From positions 1-6,421 of the forward strand of contig JACXUQ010000080.1 of NCBI GenBank assembly GCA_014763835.1: 6,421 bases of DNA, in the 5' to 3' direction. The first letter of the stretch is position 1; each line of letters opens with the position of its first letter. The stretch is from Thiotrichales bacterium. GTDB taxonomy: Bacteria > Pseudomonadota > Gammaproteobacteria > Thiomicrospirales > Thiomicrospiraceae. The notes beneath the pieces were generated by a model, which was not told the DNA's origin, did not search any database, and saw only the letters and a list, made by a program, of their open reading frames with translations. Shown piece after piece: positions 1 through 5,722 of the stretch. A program made the position numbers and the translations under genes.

Positions 1-426
1 GAACTCGACAAATGGAGTCCCGGGGAGCATTCCGGAACTTTCCGCGGCAATAATCTGGCGTTTGTAGCGGCCAATGCGGCGATTCGCCACTACTGGCACG
101 ATGCGTCCTTTTCTGAACAAGTCAAACACAAGGCGCAGTTGGTCGAAGCCAAAATGCAGGAAATGCGGAAGCTATTCCCTGAGCAGATTATTGATGTACG
201 TGGTGTCGGCATGATCTGGGGGATTGAATTCAAGGACGCTGAACTGGCGAGCCGGGTCTGTTCACTGGCGTTTGACAAAGGACTGGTGATTGAAACTGCA
301 GGTTCTGAAGGGCAGGTCGTCAAATTTCTCGGACCGCTGGTCATCAGCGAGGAATTGATCCATGAAGGCTATGCCATTTTACAGGACGCCATGCGCGAGG
401 CGATTGCCCAGCATAATGCCGCTTAA
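1..426 (+). CDS. ectB: Diaminobutyrate-2-oxoglutarate transaminase EctB, C-terminal 141 residues (5' end outside window)
   Basis: This is the end of the PLP-dependent aminotransferase that makes L-2,4-diaminobutyrate from aspartate semialdehyde and glutamate, the first dedicated step of ectoine synthesis in the cytoplasm. Frame 1 is open from the first base to the TAA at 424-426. It begins with ELDKWSPGEHSGTFRGNN, which matches the strongly conserved 'W.PGEH.GTFRGNN' block of EctB, followed by the class III small domain (GVGMIWGIEF, then GPLVISEELI). EctB is usually about 420-430 residues, so roughly two thirds, including the PLP lysine, lie to the left. A TTG at 139 could be read as a start but is an internal leucine codon. 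The stop is 30 bases before ectC, consistent with one operon. Identification rests on recognised family motifs and on the ectC and ask neighbours. Confidence 0.95.
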   Translation, partial: ELDKWSPGEHSGTFRGNNLAFVAANAAIRHYWHDASFSEQVKHKAQLVEAKMQEMRKLFPEQIIDVRGVGMIWGIEFKDAELASRVCSLAFDKGLVIETAGSEGQVVKFLGPLVISEELIHEGYAILQDAMREAIAQHNAA

Positions 427-445
427 GTCAAGCTAATCGATATTC

Positions 446-452
446 AAGGAGA
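446..452 (+). promoter_or_regulatory. Strong Shine-Dalgarno site of ectC
   Basis: AAGGAGA lies 4 bases before the ATG at 457. It is the best ribosome site in the plus-strand run and fixes the EctC start. No promoter-like boxes are evident in the 30-base ectB-ectC gap, so ectC probably depends on transcription from upstream. Confidence 0.7.
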
Positions 453-456
453 ACAG

Positions 457-849
457 ATGATTGTTAAAAACCTTTATGACGACGTCATCGGTACCGAAGC
501 CGATGTTGACACCCCGCAATGGAACAGCCGCCGCCTGCTGCTCGCCAAGGACGGCATGGGGTTTTCCCTGCACGATACCCTGATCAAAGCCGGTGAAGAC
601 CTGCACCTGTGGTACAAGCACCATCTCGAGGCGGTCTATTGCATTGAAGGGGAGGGTGAAATCGTCGAGAAAAAGGACGGTACCGTCCACCCGATCCGAG
701 AGGGCACGGTTTACGCGTTGAATCAACATGATCAGCACATCCTGCGTGCCAACAAGGGCGTGCCTATGCGCATGGTCTGCGTGTTCAATCCGCCGGTGAC
801 CGGCCGGGAGGTGCATGACAAAGACGGCGCCTATGCCTTGCCTGAATAA
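457..849 (+). CDS. ectC: L-ectoine synthase EctC
   Basis: EctC cyclises N-gamma-acetyl-2,4-diaminobutyrate with loss of water to give the compatible solute ectoine, the last step of the pathway, in the cytoplasm. The 130-residue product has the normal family length and start (MIVKNL..DVIGT). It shows the cupin pattern: HLEAVYCIEGEGEI at 56-69, GTVYALNQHDQH at 83-94, and VFNPPVTGREVHD.DGAY near the end. By position, the iron ligands described for characterised EctC proteins (Glu57, Tyr84, His92 in the Paenibacillus lautus enzyme) correspond to Glu58, Tyr86 and His94 here, so the enzyme looks intact. It follows ectB by 30 bases and precedes ask by 60. No ectD hydroxylase follows, so 5-hydroxyectoine synthesis is not indicated within the window. 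Confidence 0.97.
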   Translation: MIVKNLYDDVIGTEADVDTPQWNSRRLLLAKDGMGFSLHDTLIKAGEDLHLWYKHHLEAVYCIEGEGEIVEKKDGTVHPIREGTVYALNQHDQHILRANKGVPMRMVCVFNPPVTGREVHDKDGAYALPE

Positions 850-855
850 TTGCTA

Positions 856-872
856 GCGTGACGATGTCATGC
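856..872 (+). other. Small stem-loop in the ectC-ask gap
   Basis: GCGTGAC-GAT-GTCATGC can fold into a 7-pair stem (one G-U pair in RNA) with a 3-base loop, starting 7 bases after the ectC stop. No T-run follows, so it is unlikely to be an intrinsic terminator. It could be an mRNA processing or stability element that sets ectC and ask levels apart, or it could be chance. Confidence 0.3.
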
Positions 873-909
873 CAATACACCGACTTCCAAAACCATAGAC
901 AAAGGGATT

Positions 910-2325
910 ATGTCCACATTAACAGTTGAAAAAATCGGCGGAACCTCCATGAGCAATTATGCCGCCGTGCGCGATAACATCGTGCGTTATCCGGGGGCGC
1001 TTTATCAGCGCATCCTCGTCGTATCCGCCTACGGCGGTATTACCGATGCACTGCTTGAGCATAAAAAAACCGGACAGGCCGGGGTGTTTGCGCTGTTTGC
1101 CGACGATCAGGACTGGCGCAGTGCGCTCAATGCGCTCCAGCAGCGCTTCCATGAGGTCAATGCCGATCTGTTTGCCGATGCCGGCTTGCAGGCAAAAGCC
1201 AATGCCTTTATCACCGAGCGCCTGCTGCAAACTGAAGAACTGCTCGGCCATTTGCAAAGCCTCTGCCGCCACGGCCATTTTTCGCTCGAATCGCATCTGC
1301 TGACCGTGCGCGAATTGCTTGCCAGCTTAGGGGAGGCGCATAGCGCCTGGAACCTGACCGAGCTGCTGCGGGCCGAAGGCGTCAATGCGCAACTGGTTGA
1401 TCTGACCGGCTGGCAGAATGATACGGTCAAACCGCTGGATGCCTTGATTGCAGAGGCGCTTGACGGTATCGACCTGAATACGACCCTGCCGATTGTGACC
1501 GGTTACGCGCATTGCAGCGAGAACCTGATGCACACCTTTGACCGCGGCTACAGCGAAATGACCTTCAGCCGCATTGCGGTGCTGGCCGGTGCCGACGAGG
1601 CGGTGATTCACAAGGAGTACCATCTCAGCAGTGCCGACCCGCGCATTGTCGGGGAGACGCAGGTCGTGCCCATCGGCAAAACCAATTACGACATTGCCGA
1701 TCAGCTCGCCAATCTGGGCATGGAAGCGATTCATCCGCGCGCTGCCAAAGGCTTGCGTCAGGCGCAAATTCCGTTGCGCATCAAGAATACCTTCGAGCCG
1801 CAGCACCACGGCACGCTGATCAGCGACGACTACGTTTCGCAGGTGCCGCAGGTGGAGATCATCGCCGGTATGTCCCGCCTGATGGCGCTGGAGATTTTCG
1901 ATCAGGAGATGCTCGGCCAGCAGGCCGATTACGAACGTCGTCTGCACGATAGTCTGCAGGGTTGTGACTGGGTCACCAAGGATTTCAACGCCAATACCAT
2001 CACGCTCTATGTTCGTGCCAATCTCAGCAAGGTCAAGGCGTTGACGGCGCGCATCGAAACGCTGTTTCCGAATGCGCAGGTGAGCACCTCAAAAATCGCG
2101 CTGGTATCGGTTATGGGCAGTGATATGGCCCTCAAGGGGTTGTTGGCCAAAGCGGTGCAAACCCTTTCGGATCAAGCCATCAATATCGAAGCGGTGCATC
2201 AGAACCCGCGCCAGGTAGAGATGCAGTTCATGGTCAACGAGGACGACTATGCGGCCGCCGTGAAGGCACTGCATCGGGAGCTGATCGAGATTCATAACCA
2301 CGGCGAGGCGATATGCGTGCATTGA
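910..2325 (+). CDS. ask: Aspartate kinase of the ectoine-cluster type (Ask_Ect)
   Basis: This enzyme phosphorylates L-aspartate with ATP to aspartyl-4-phosphate, the entry to aspartate semialdehyde, the precursor used by EctB. The 471-residue protein opens with the kinase nucleotide motif KIGGTSM at 8-14. It continues with a helical insert (about 45-150), the GYSEMTFSRIAVLAGADEAVIHKE region at about 213-236 and the SADPR motif at 241-245 (commonly TADPR). Two ACT-like regulatory repeats run from about 318 to 471. An aspartokinase directly after ectC in several proteobacteria is a specialised isoenzyme with altered feedback control (Ask_Ect, characterised in Pseudomonas stutzeri); that regulatory property is assumed here. 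AAAGGG lies only 3 bases before the ATG, a modest ribosome site. The last 13 bases overlap the next gene. Confidence 0.94.
   Translation: MSTLTVEKIGGTSMSNYAAVRDNIVRYPGALYQRILVVSAYGGITDALLEHKKTGQAGVFALFADDQDWRSALNALQQRFHEVNADLFADAGLQAKANAFITERLLQTEELLGHLQSLCRHGHFSLESHLLTVRELLASLGEAHSAWNLTELLRAEGVNAQLVDLTGWQNDTVKPLDALIAEALDGIDLNTTLPIVTGYAHCSENLMHTFDRGYSEMTFSRIAVLAGADEAVIHKEYHLSSADPRIVGETQVVPIGKTNYDIADQLANLGMEAIHPRAAKGLRQAQIPLRIKNTFEPQHHGTLISDDYVSQVPQVEIIAGMSRLMALEIFDQEMLGQQADYERRLHDSLQGCDWVTKDFNANTITLYVRANLSKVKALTARIETLFPNAQVSTSKIALVSVMGSDMALKGLLAKAVQTLSDQAINIEAVHQNPRQVEMQFMVNEDDYAAAVKALHRELIEIHNHGEAICVH
2305..2308 (+). promoter_or_regulatory. GAGG ribosome site of the TPR gene inside the end of ask
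   Basis: GAGG sits 4 bases before the ATG at 2313, within the last codons of ask. It supports the first ATG over the in-frame ATG at 2331, and the first ATG also yields a complete signal peptide. The arrangement suggests translational coupling of ask with the downstream gene. Confidence 0.5.
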
Positions 2326-3188
2326 TAGTGATGATCGGTTTGTTGTTTGTGCCGTCTGTGGCGATGGCCGCACAGTACCACGATAAACAGACCCAGCAGG
2401 TCGATGAACTGCAGGAGCCGCTCTACAACCCGTTTGTGGAACGTTATGTGATGGACGAATTACGCCAGCTGCGGGTCGATATGAACGAGCTGGACGTGAC
2501 TCTCACCAAAGAGGTGGTGGACCGCGAACTGGCCGCGACGCAACGGGCGGTGACCTATGCCACCGATACCGTGACCTATTTCTTCTATCTGATAGCCGGC
2601 ATCAGTTCGGTATTGCTGCTGGTCGGCTGGAACTCGATCCGCGACATCAAAGAGAGGGTGCATCACCTGGCCGACAGCAAGGTCAACGAGATGGTGGCGC
2701 TCTACGAGGCGCGTCTGGCGAAACTGGAAGAGGATTTGAACCACAAAAGCAAGGGTATCCGCCATGCGCAGCAGAATCTGGCGCAGCATCAGGATATCCA
2801 CAGTCTTTGGCTCAAGGCCGCGCAGGAAACCATTCTGAGCAACCGTTTGGCGATTTATGACCAGATTCTCAAACTCGACCCGCACAATGCGGAGGCCCTG
2901 ACCTACAAAGCCGATACAGCCTTGGAGATGAACGAACCGCAATGGGCCATCAACCTGTGCCAGCAGGCGTTGGCGATTGAACCGGAGAATCGGCACGCCT
3001 TTTATCAGCTGGCCGGTGCGCATGCGCTATTGCACAAACCTTTCGATGCGGTAGAGTATCTGCGCAGGGCGCTGGAGGGTTCCGAAGGGTATCGCGAGCA
3101 GATTCTGGAGGATGCAATCTTTGCCGAACTGCATGAGAATGAAGCATTTCAGGCATTGCTATCGGGTAAAGACGATAAAAGCCTTTAG
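2313..3188 (+). CDS. Membrane-anchored TPR protein translationally overlapped with ask
   Basis: This 291-residue protein belongs to no named family that I recognise. Residues 1-19 form a signal peptide (hydrophobic core LIVMIGLLF, cleavage site about VAMA-AQ). Residues 20-85 are polar and helical, heptad-like at 46-80 (DELRQLRVDMNELDVTL). A transmembrane segment covers about 86-106 (YFFYLIAGISSVLLLVGW) and is followed by the basic stretch RDIKERVHH. A charged, probable coiled coil spans about 111-170. At least two TPR units cover about 178-260 (AEALTYKADTALEMNEPQWAINLCQQAL, then HAFYQLAGAHALLHKPFDAVEYLRRAL; shown here as separate units). The positive-inside rule puts the TPR part in the cytoplasm and residues 20-85 in the periplasm if the signal is cleaved. 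Start ATG overlaps the ask stop by 13 bases, so co-translation is likely. A scaffold or stress-sensing role linked to ectoine production is speculative. Confidence 0.85.
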   Translation: MRALIVMIGLLFVPSVAMAAQYHDKQTQQVDELQEPLYNPFVERYVMDELRQLRVDMNELDVTLTKEVVDRELAATQRAVTYATDTVTYFFYLIAGISSVLLLVGWNSIRDIKERVHHLADSKVNEMVALYEARLAKLEEDLNHKSKGIRHAQQNLAQHQDIHSLWLKAAQETILSNRLAIYDQILKLDPHNAEALTYKADTALEMNEPQWAINLCQQALAIEPENRHAFYQLAGAHALLHKPFDAVEYLRRALEGSEGYREQILEDAIFAELHENEAFQALLSGKDDKSL

Positions 3189-3199
3189 AGAGCATTGCC

Positions 3200-3231
3200 G
3201 CCGGGTCAGAATATTCAAACTCTTCCCCGGC
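3200..3231 (+). other. Weak GC stem with long loop after the TPR gene
   Basis: GCCGGG (3200-3205) pairs perfectly with CCCGGC (3226-3231) around a 20-base loop that contains the palindrome GAATATTC. Only TTAATGTTT follows, so it is a poor intrinsic terminator by itself. It might assist the hairpin further right. Confidence 0.25.
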
Positions 3232-3248
3232 TTAATGTTTGGTCTAAG

Positions 3249-3279
3249 AATGGTTGTCTATTTACCAGACAATCATTTT
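3249..3279. terminator. Bidirectional terminator-like hairpin between convergent genes
   Basis: AATGGTTGTCT (3249-3259) pairs with AGACAATCATT (3267-3277) around the 7-base loop ATTTACC: 11 pairs in a plus-strand RNA with one G-U pair. TTTT closes the plus-strand arm (3276-3279). On the minus strand the stem has one A-C mismatch and runs into TTCTT. It lies 60 bases after the TPR stop and overlaps the last codons and stop of the dsrE-like gene. It could therefore end both convergent transcripts. The short T-runs make it moderate in strength. Confidence 0.6.
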
Positions 3280-3783
3280 AAAGCCTTCTTCCTGCAGTTC
3301 CATCAGGGCCGCAGCGCCCACTTCGGCAAACTCGGCAAAAGGACGGATGTCGGAATGCGCCCAATGTACCGTGTTCATGGTGCTGCCGCAGGCAATCCAG
3401 CGCACTTTGTAATCCTTGGCAAAACTTTCCACGCGCGCGTAGTTCAGCGGATCGACCTCGCGCAGAGGCTTTTTCGCCAAGGCGTGCATGCCGGGGCCGA
3501 TCGCCACCACGGCAATCTCGACATTGTCGCCATAGTATTTGATCATCGCCTGAATCGAATTCAGAATACTGGTCTGATAGGAAGCATCATTGCTGTTCCA
3601 CATATACAGCGCCTTGTGCTCTGCCGGATCACCGGGAAAACGTCCGCTCGGCGGGTCCTGCAATTCCGGCACCGGCTTGAGACGGAAGTCGCTGGCGCTT
3701 TGCTCTGCGGCCTGCGCCGTTAAACCGAAAGTGGCCAGATAGAGGCTAAAAGCGAAGGTGAAAAGGGATTTCATGCGACTCAT
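3262..3783 (-). CDS. Secreted DsrE/DsrF-like family protein
   Basis: This 173-residue protein has an N-terminal signal peptide (basic MSRMK, hydrophobic core about 6-22, cleavage about TAQA-A near residue 25), so it is predicted periplasmic. The mature part matches the DsrE-like fold: ALYMWNSND at 58-66, a helix ending in IKYYGDNVEIAVVAIGPG at 81-98, then RWIACGSTM at 128-136 with a single cysteine at 132, and a closing helix-strand GAAALMELQEEGFKMIVW. The cysteine sits where DsrE-type proteins carry a sulfur-binding Cys ('ACG.TM'). Family members take part in sulfur relay or binding, but the function of secreted versions is not established. The first ATG is chosen because AAGGAG stands 6 bases before it, while ATG 4 would be 15 bases away. 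It is convergent with the TPR gene and divergent from bolA. Confidence 0.85.
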   Translation of the reverse strand: MSRMKSLFTFAFSLYLATFGLTAQAAEQSASDFRLKPVPELQDPPSGRFPGDPAEHKALYMWNSNDASYQTSILNSIQAMIKYYGDNVEIAVVAIGPGMHALAKKPLREVDPLNYARVESFAKDYKVRWIACGSTMNTVHWAHSDIRPFAEFAEVGAAALMELQEEGFKMIVW

Positions 3784-3789
3784 GGTTGA

Positions 3790-3795
3790 CTCCTT
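3790..3795 (-). promoter_or_regulatory. Shine-Dalgarno site deciding the dsrE-like start
   Basis: Read on the minus strand this is AAGGAG, 6 bases before the ATG at 3783. It favours that start over the ATG three codons later (3774), which would give a 15-base gap. Confidence 0.7.
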
Positions 3796-3824
3796 GGGTT
3801 TGACTCACTGTTTTCTGATTAAAC

Positions 3825-3837
3825 ATGATAAATGATA
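3825..3837 (-). promoter_or_regulatory. Possible -10 region for the dsrE-like gene
   Basis: The plus strand has a direct repeat ATGATA-A-ATGATA (3825-3830 and 3832-3837). Read on the minus strand this gives two TATCAT hexamers (3830-3825 and 3837-3832), each 5 of 6 to the TATAAT consensus, 40-50 bases before the dsrE-like start. No convincing -35 box stands at the right distance, so this is a tentative call. Confidence 0.3.
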
Positions 3838-3847
3838 TGCCGAAGTA

Positions 3848-3876
3848 TTGATAAAAAGTTTTGTATGGTCTATACA
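3848..3876 (+). promoter_or_regulatory. Candidate sigma-70 promoter for bolA
   Basis: TTGATA (3848-3853, 5 of 6 to consensus) and TATACA (3871-3876, 4 of 6) are spaced by exactly 17 bases, and the ATG of bolA lies 52 bases after the -10 box. A second, overlapping option is TTGTAT (3861-3866) with TATACT (3884-3889), also 17 bases apart. The region is AT-rich compared with the coding flanks. Which option is used cannot be told from sequence. Confidence 0.5.
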
Positions 3877-3877
3877 A
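3861..3877. promoter_or_regulatory. Perfect dyad, possible operator between dsrE-like and bolA
   Basis: TTGTAT-GGTCT-ATACAA is a perfect 6-base inverted repeat around a 5-base spacer. It lies over the spacer and -10 box of the candidate bolA promoter, where a bound protein would block RNA polymerase. The embedded GTCTATAC fits the GT-N-TA-N-AC core described for operators of the HutC subfamily of GntR regulators. An 8-base pattern with six fixed positions can occur by chance in such a gap, so the family assignment is weak. No regulator gene is visible nearby. Confidence 0.4.
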
Positions 3878-3928
3878 CAGTTTTATACTTTAGGAGAGCT
3901 TTGCACCCGATTAAACAGGATTTTTCAT

Positions 3929-4231
3929 ATGTTGCTTCAACCCCAGATTGAACAAGCCATTCGTCAGCATTTTCAAATCAGCTTTATGGAACTGCTGAAT
4001 GAAAGCCATATGCATGCCGGCCCGCAGACCGAATCGCACTTTAAACTGACGCTGGTGTCCGAGGATTTTAACGGTCAGTCCAAGGTCAAACGCCAGCAGG
4101 CGGTTTACAAGGCATTGCGTGAACTCATGCCGCAGTTCCATGCGCTGGCGTTGCACACCTATACGCCGGACGAGTGGCAGCAGATCGGCGCTCAGGTACC
4201 GGCTTCGCCCAAATGCGGTGGCGGCCACTGA
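3929..4231 (+). CDS. bolA: BolA family transcriptional / Fe-S partner protein
   Basis: This 100-residue protein aligns with E. coli BolA over its whole length: ESHMHAG..TESHFKLTLVSEDFNG.S at 25-51 (E. coli ESYRHN..GSESHFKVVLVSDRFTG), VY..L at 59-63, HALALHTYTPDEW at 71-83 (E. coli HALALHTYTIKEW), and the C-terminal SPKCGGG tail (E. coli SPPCRG). His71 is the conserved histidine thought to ligate the shared [2Fe-2S] cluster with a monothiol glutaredoxin. BolA proteins affect morphology, stress and biofilm responses and iron-sulfur handling. The ATG at 3929 is preferred although the frame is open to a TTG at 3848, because only the shorter form matches the family N-terminus. Its ribosome site is weak (ACAGGA, 8 bases before). 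It is divergent from dsrE-like and convergent with the gene at 4261. Confidence 0.93.
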   Translation: MLLQPQIEQAIRQHFQISFMELLNESHMHAGPQTESHFKLTLVSEDFNGQSKVKRQQAVYKALRELMPQFHALALHTYTPDEWQQIGAQVPASPKCGGGH

Positions 4232-4260
4232 ACCTCGGCTGACAACCCGGCCTGTTGAGT

Positions 4261-4806
4261 TTATTCGTCGTCTTCCGGCGGCGCGATTTCCGGGTGGTGC
4301 AAATGCCAGATCTTGGTGAATTTTGCCGGTTCCAGCTGGTTTTGCAGCAGCAGAACCGCCTGGATGTACTGATCAATGTACAGATAATTGCCCTTGCGCA
4401 GCGATTGCCAGAGGTGGCGGTATTTGGTGGGCAGAAAATGTTTGAAATGCGGAATCAGCCCGAATTCGCCTTCGGTTTCGGCAATGCGGCGCATCACCAG
4501 CTGACGTGCGCCTAGCCGGTATTGCTGTTCATACTGGTCGAACATGCGTGCCACCACATAAATCAGCCCCGCAGAAATCAGAAAACTGGCAATCGGCGCA
4601 TCGAATACAAAGGTGCCGAGCAGGGTGAAGGCCATCAGCAGAATGGCACTGACGGGAATCGTCAGGATGGAGATCCACTGTTTATTGCCTTTTAGCTGAT
4701 TGGCGGTGGCCGCCAGATCAAACTGGCTGACATCCACCGCCGAAAGGCGCGCCAGCATGGTTTCCGCGCTGGGAATCGGTGTTTCGCTTGGGTTGGTCGC
4801 TTCCAT
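4261..4806 (-). CDS. Unrecognised two-helix inner-membrane protein downstream of apaH
   Basis: I do not recognise this 181-residue protein. It has a polar N-terminus (1-43) without a signal peptide. Two adjacent transmembrane helices follow at about 45-68 (WISILTIPVSAILLMAFTLLG) and 72-88 (IASFLISAGLIYVVARMF), joined by a very short loop. A C-terminal cytoplasmic domain of about 92 residues is rich in Arg, Lys, His, Gln and Tyr (RLGARQLVMRRIAE, then HFKHFLPTKYRHLWQSLRKGNYLYIDQYIQ) and ends in the acidic tail PPEDDE. The basic residues after helix 2 place both ends inside. The ATG is 39 bases after the apaH stop on the same strand, so it is probably the last gene of the rsmA-apaH operon. Its ribosome site is poor (GAAGAAAGA touches the start), so the exact start is less certain. 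No function can be assigned. Confidence 0.75.
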   Translation of the reverse strand: MEATNPSETPIPSAETMLARLSAVDVSQFDLAATANQLKGNKQWISILTIPVSAILLMAFTLLGTFVFDAPIASFLISAGLIYVVARMFDQYEQQYRLGARQLVMRRIAETEGEFGLIPHFKHFLPTKYRHLWQSLRKGNYLYIDQYIQAVLLLQNQLEPAKFTKIWHLHHPEIAPPEDDE

Positions 4807-4845
4807 TCTTTCTTCAATCCGCCTCTATCTGATCCGCTTGCAGCC

Positions 4846-5715
4846 TTATTGTTTGGCTGTCTTTTTGATTTTGGGTTGGCACTTCTGTGTGCATTGTAAG
4901 GTATGACGCCGCTTGGTTTCCAGACAGTAGGCGGTCAGCAGGCCGCCCCACAGGCAGCCGGTATCGGTCGAGTGGATGCCGTAGGCGTCCATCGCACCGA
5001 GTGTCGACCAGTGGCCGAAAAAGATCTCATGGGTTTTGTTTTTACGGTTGGGGTGCACAAACCAGGGTTGAAAACCAGCTGTATCTTCACTATGGTGTTC
5101 GCCCGGTGCCGATTTGAGTTTGAACTCCAACTGCCCCTGGGGGTTGCAGTAGCGCATACGTGCAAAGGCGTTGACGATATAACGGATGCGGTCCCAACCC
5201 TGCAGGCTGTCGCACCAGGTATCCGGTTCGGCGCCGAACAGATGTTCGGTCACAAACGTCTGCCAGTTGTCGCCTTGCAGATGCGGTTCCACCTCTTTGG
5301 CCAGCGTCTGCGCCTGGCGGATGCTCCATTGCGGCGGAATGCCGGCATGTACCATGACCACTTCATACAGCGGATGACTGACCATCAGCGGCTGGCGGCG
5401 CAGCCAGTCGATCAGTTGCGGCGCATCATGCGCGGCAAAGATGTCGTCGAGCGTGTCCGATTTGGACTGGAAACGTTTCAAGCCCGAATAGGCCGCCAGC
5501 AGGTGGAAGTCGTGGTTGCCCAACACCATTTTGGCGCGGCCTTGCTCCTCAAGCTGTTTGACAAAACGCAGACACTCCAGCGATTTCGGCCCGCGGTTGA
5601 CAATATCACCGACAAACCACAATTCGTCGCTTTCAGGCGCATAACGAATCTGCTGCAACAGTTGTTGCAGTTCGTCATAACAGCCTTGCAGGTCGCCGAT
5701 GATATAGGTTGCCAT
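4846..5715 (-). CDS. apaH: Symmetrical bis(5'-nucleosyl)-tetraphosphatase ApaH
   Basis: ApaH hydrolyses diadenosine tetraphosphate to two ADP, controlling this stress alarmone, and can remove Np4 caps from RNA. The 289-residue protein (E. coli 280) carries the metallophosphoesterase motifs in order: GDLQGC at 7-12, GDIVNRGP at 36-43, GNHDFHLL at 66-73, VHAGIPPQW at 122-130, and FGHWSTLG at 233-240 with DTGCLWGG at 251-258. Motif I has Gln in place of the His found in E. coli (GDVHGC), a variant common in other gammaproteobacterial ApaH proteins. The start at 5715 (MATYIIGDLQG) is chosen by family alignment. The frame extends 17 codons further into rsmA, but that part matches nothing in ApaH. 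It begins 7 bases after the rsmA stop, so coupling is likely. The basic tail KIKKTAKQ is a slight C-terminal extension. Confidence 0.96.
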   Translation of the reverse strand: MATYIIGDLQGCYDELQQLLQQIRYAPESDELWFVGDIVNRGPKSLECLRFVKQLEEQGRAKMVLGNHDFHLLAAYSGLKRFQSKSDTLDDIFAAHDAPQLIDWLRRQPLMVSHPLYEVVMVHAGIPPQWSIRQAQTLAKEVEPHLQGDNWQTFVTEHLFGAEPDTWCDSLQGWDRIRYIVNAFARMRYCNPQGQLEFKLKSAPGEHHSEDTAGFQPWFVHPNRKNKTHEIFFGHWSTLGAMDAYGIHSTDTGCLWGGLLTAYCLETKRRHTLQCTQKCQPKIKKTAKQ

Positions 5716-5722
5716 AACGCGC

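Noticed and set aside
1327..1947. A 206-codon open frame on the minus strand
   Set aside because: It is antisense to the middle of ask, which is intact with clear aspartokinase motifs. The His/Arg/Val-rich translation is typical of reverse-frame shadows.
2460..3023. A 187-codon open frame on the minus strand
   Set aside because: It is antisense to the TPR gene, whose own reading shows a signal peptide, a TM helix and TPR units. The antisense translation shows no recognisable domain.
3112..3723. A 203-codon open frame on the plus strand across the end of the TPR gene and the dsrE-like gene
   Set aside because: It runs antisense to the dsrE-like gene, which has a strong ribosome site, signal peptide and family motif. 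No ribosome site or domain supports the plus-strand frame.
3848..3928. Upstream extension of bolA to a TTG, adding 27 residues
   Set aside because: The added stretch contains the candidate promoter and matches nothing in BolA proteins. The ATG at 3929 gives the normal family start.
4232..4260. Search for a terminator between convergent bolA and the 4261 gene
   Set aside because: Only a 4-pair CAAC/GTTG stem around a 7-base loop is present, with no adequate T-run on either strand, so no terminator is called.
4841..4866. Plus-strand hairpin CAGCC/GGCTG followed by TCTTTTT, looking like an intrinsic terminator
   Set aside because: The stem is only 5 pairs with a 9-base loop, it lies within the minus-strand apaH 3' end, and no plus-strand gene stands upstream. 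The T-run is the complement of Lys codons in the basic ApaH tail.
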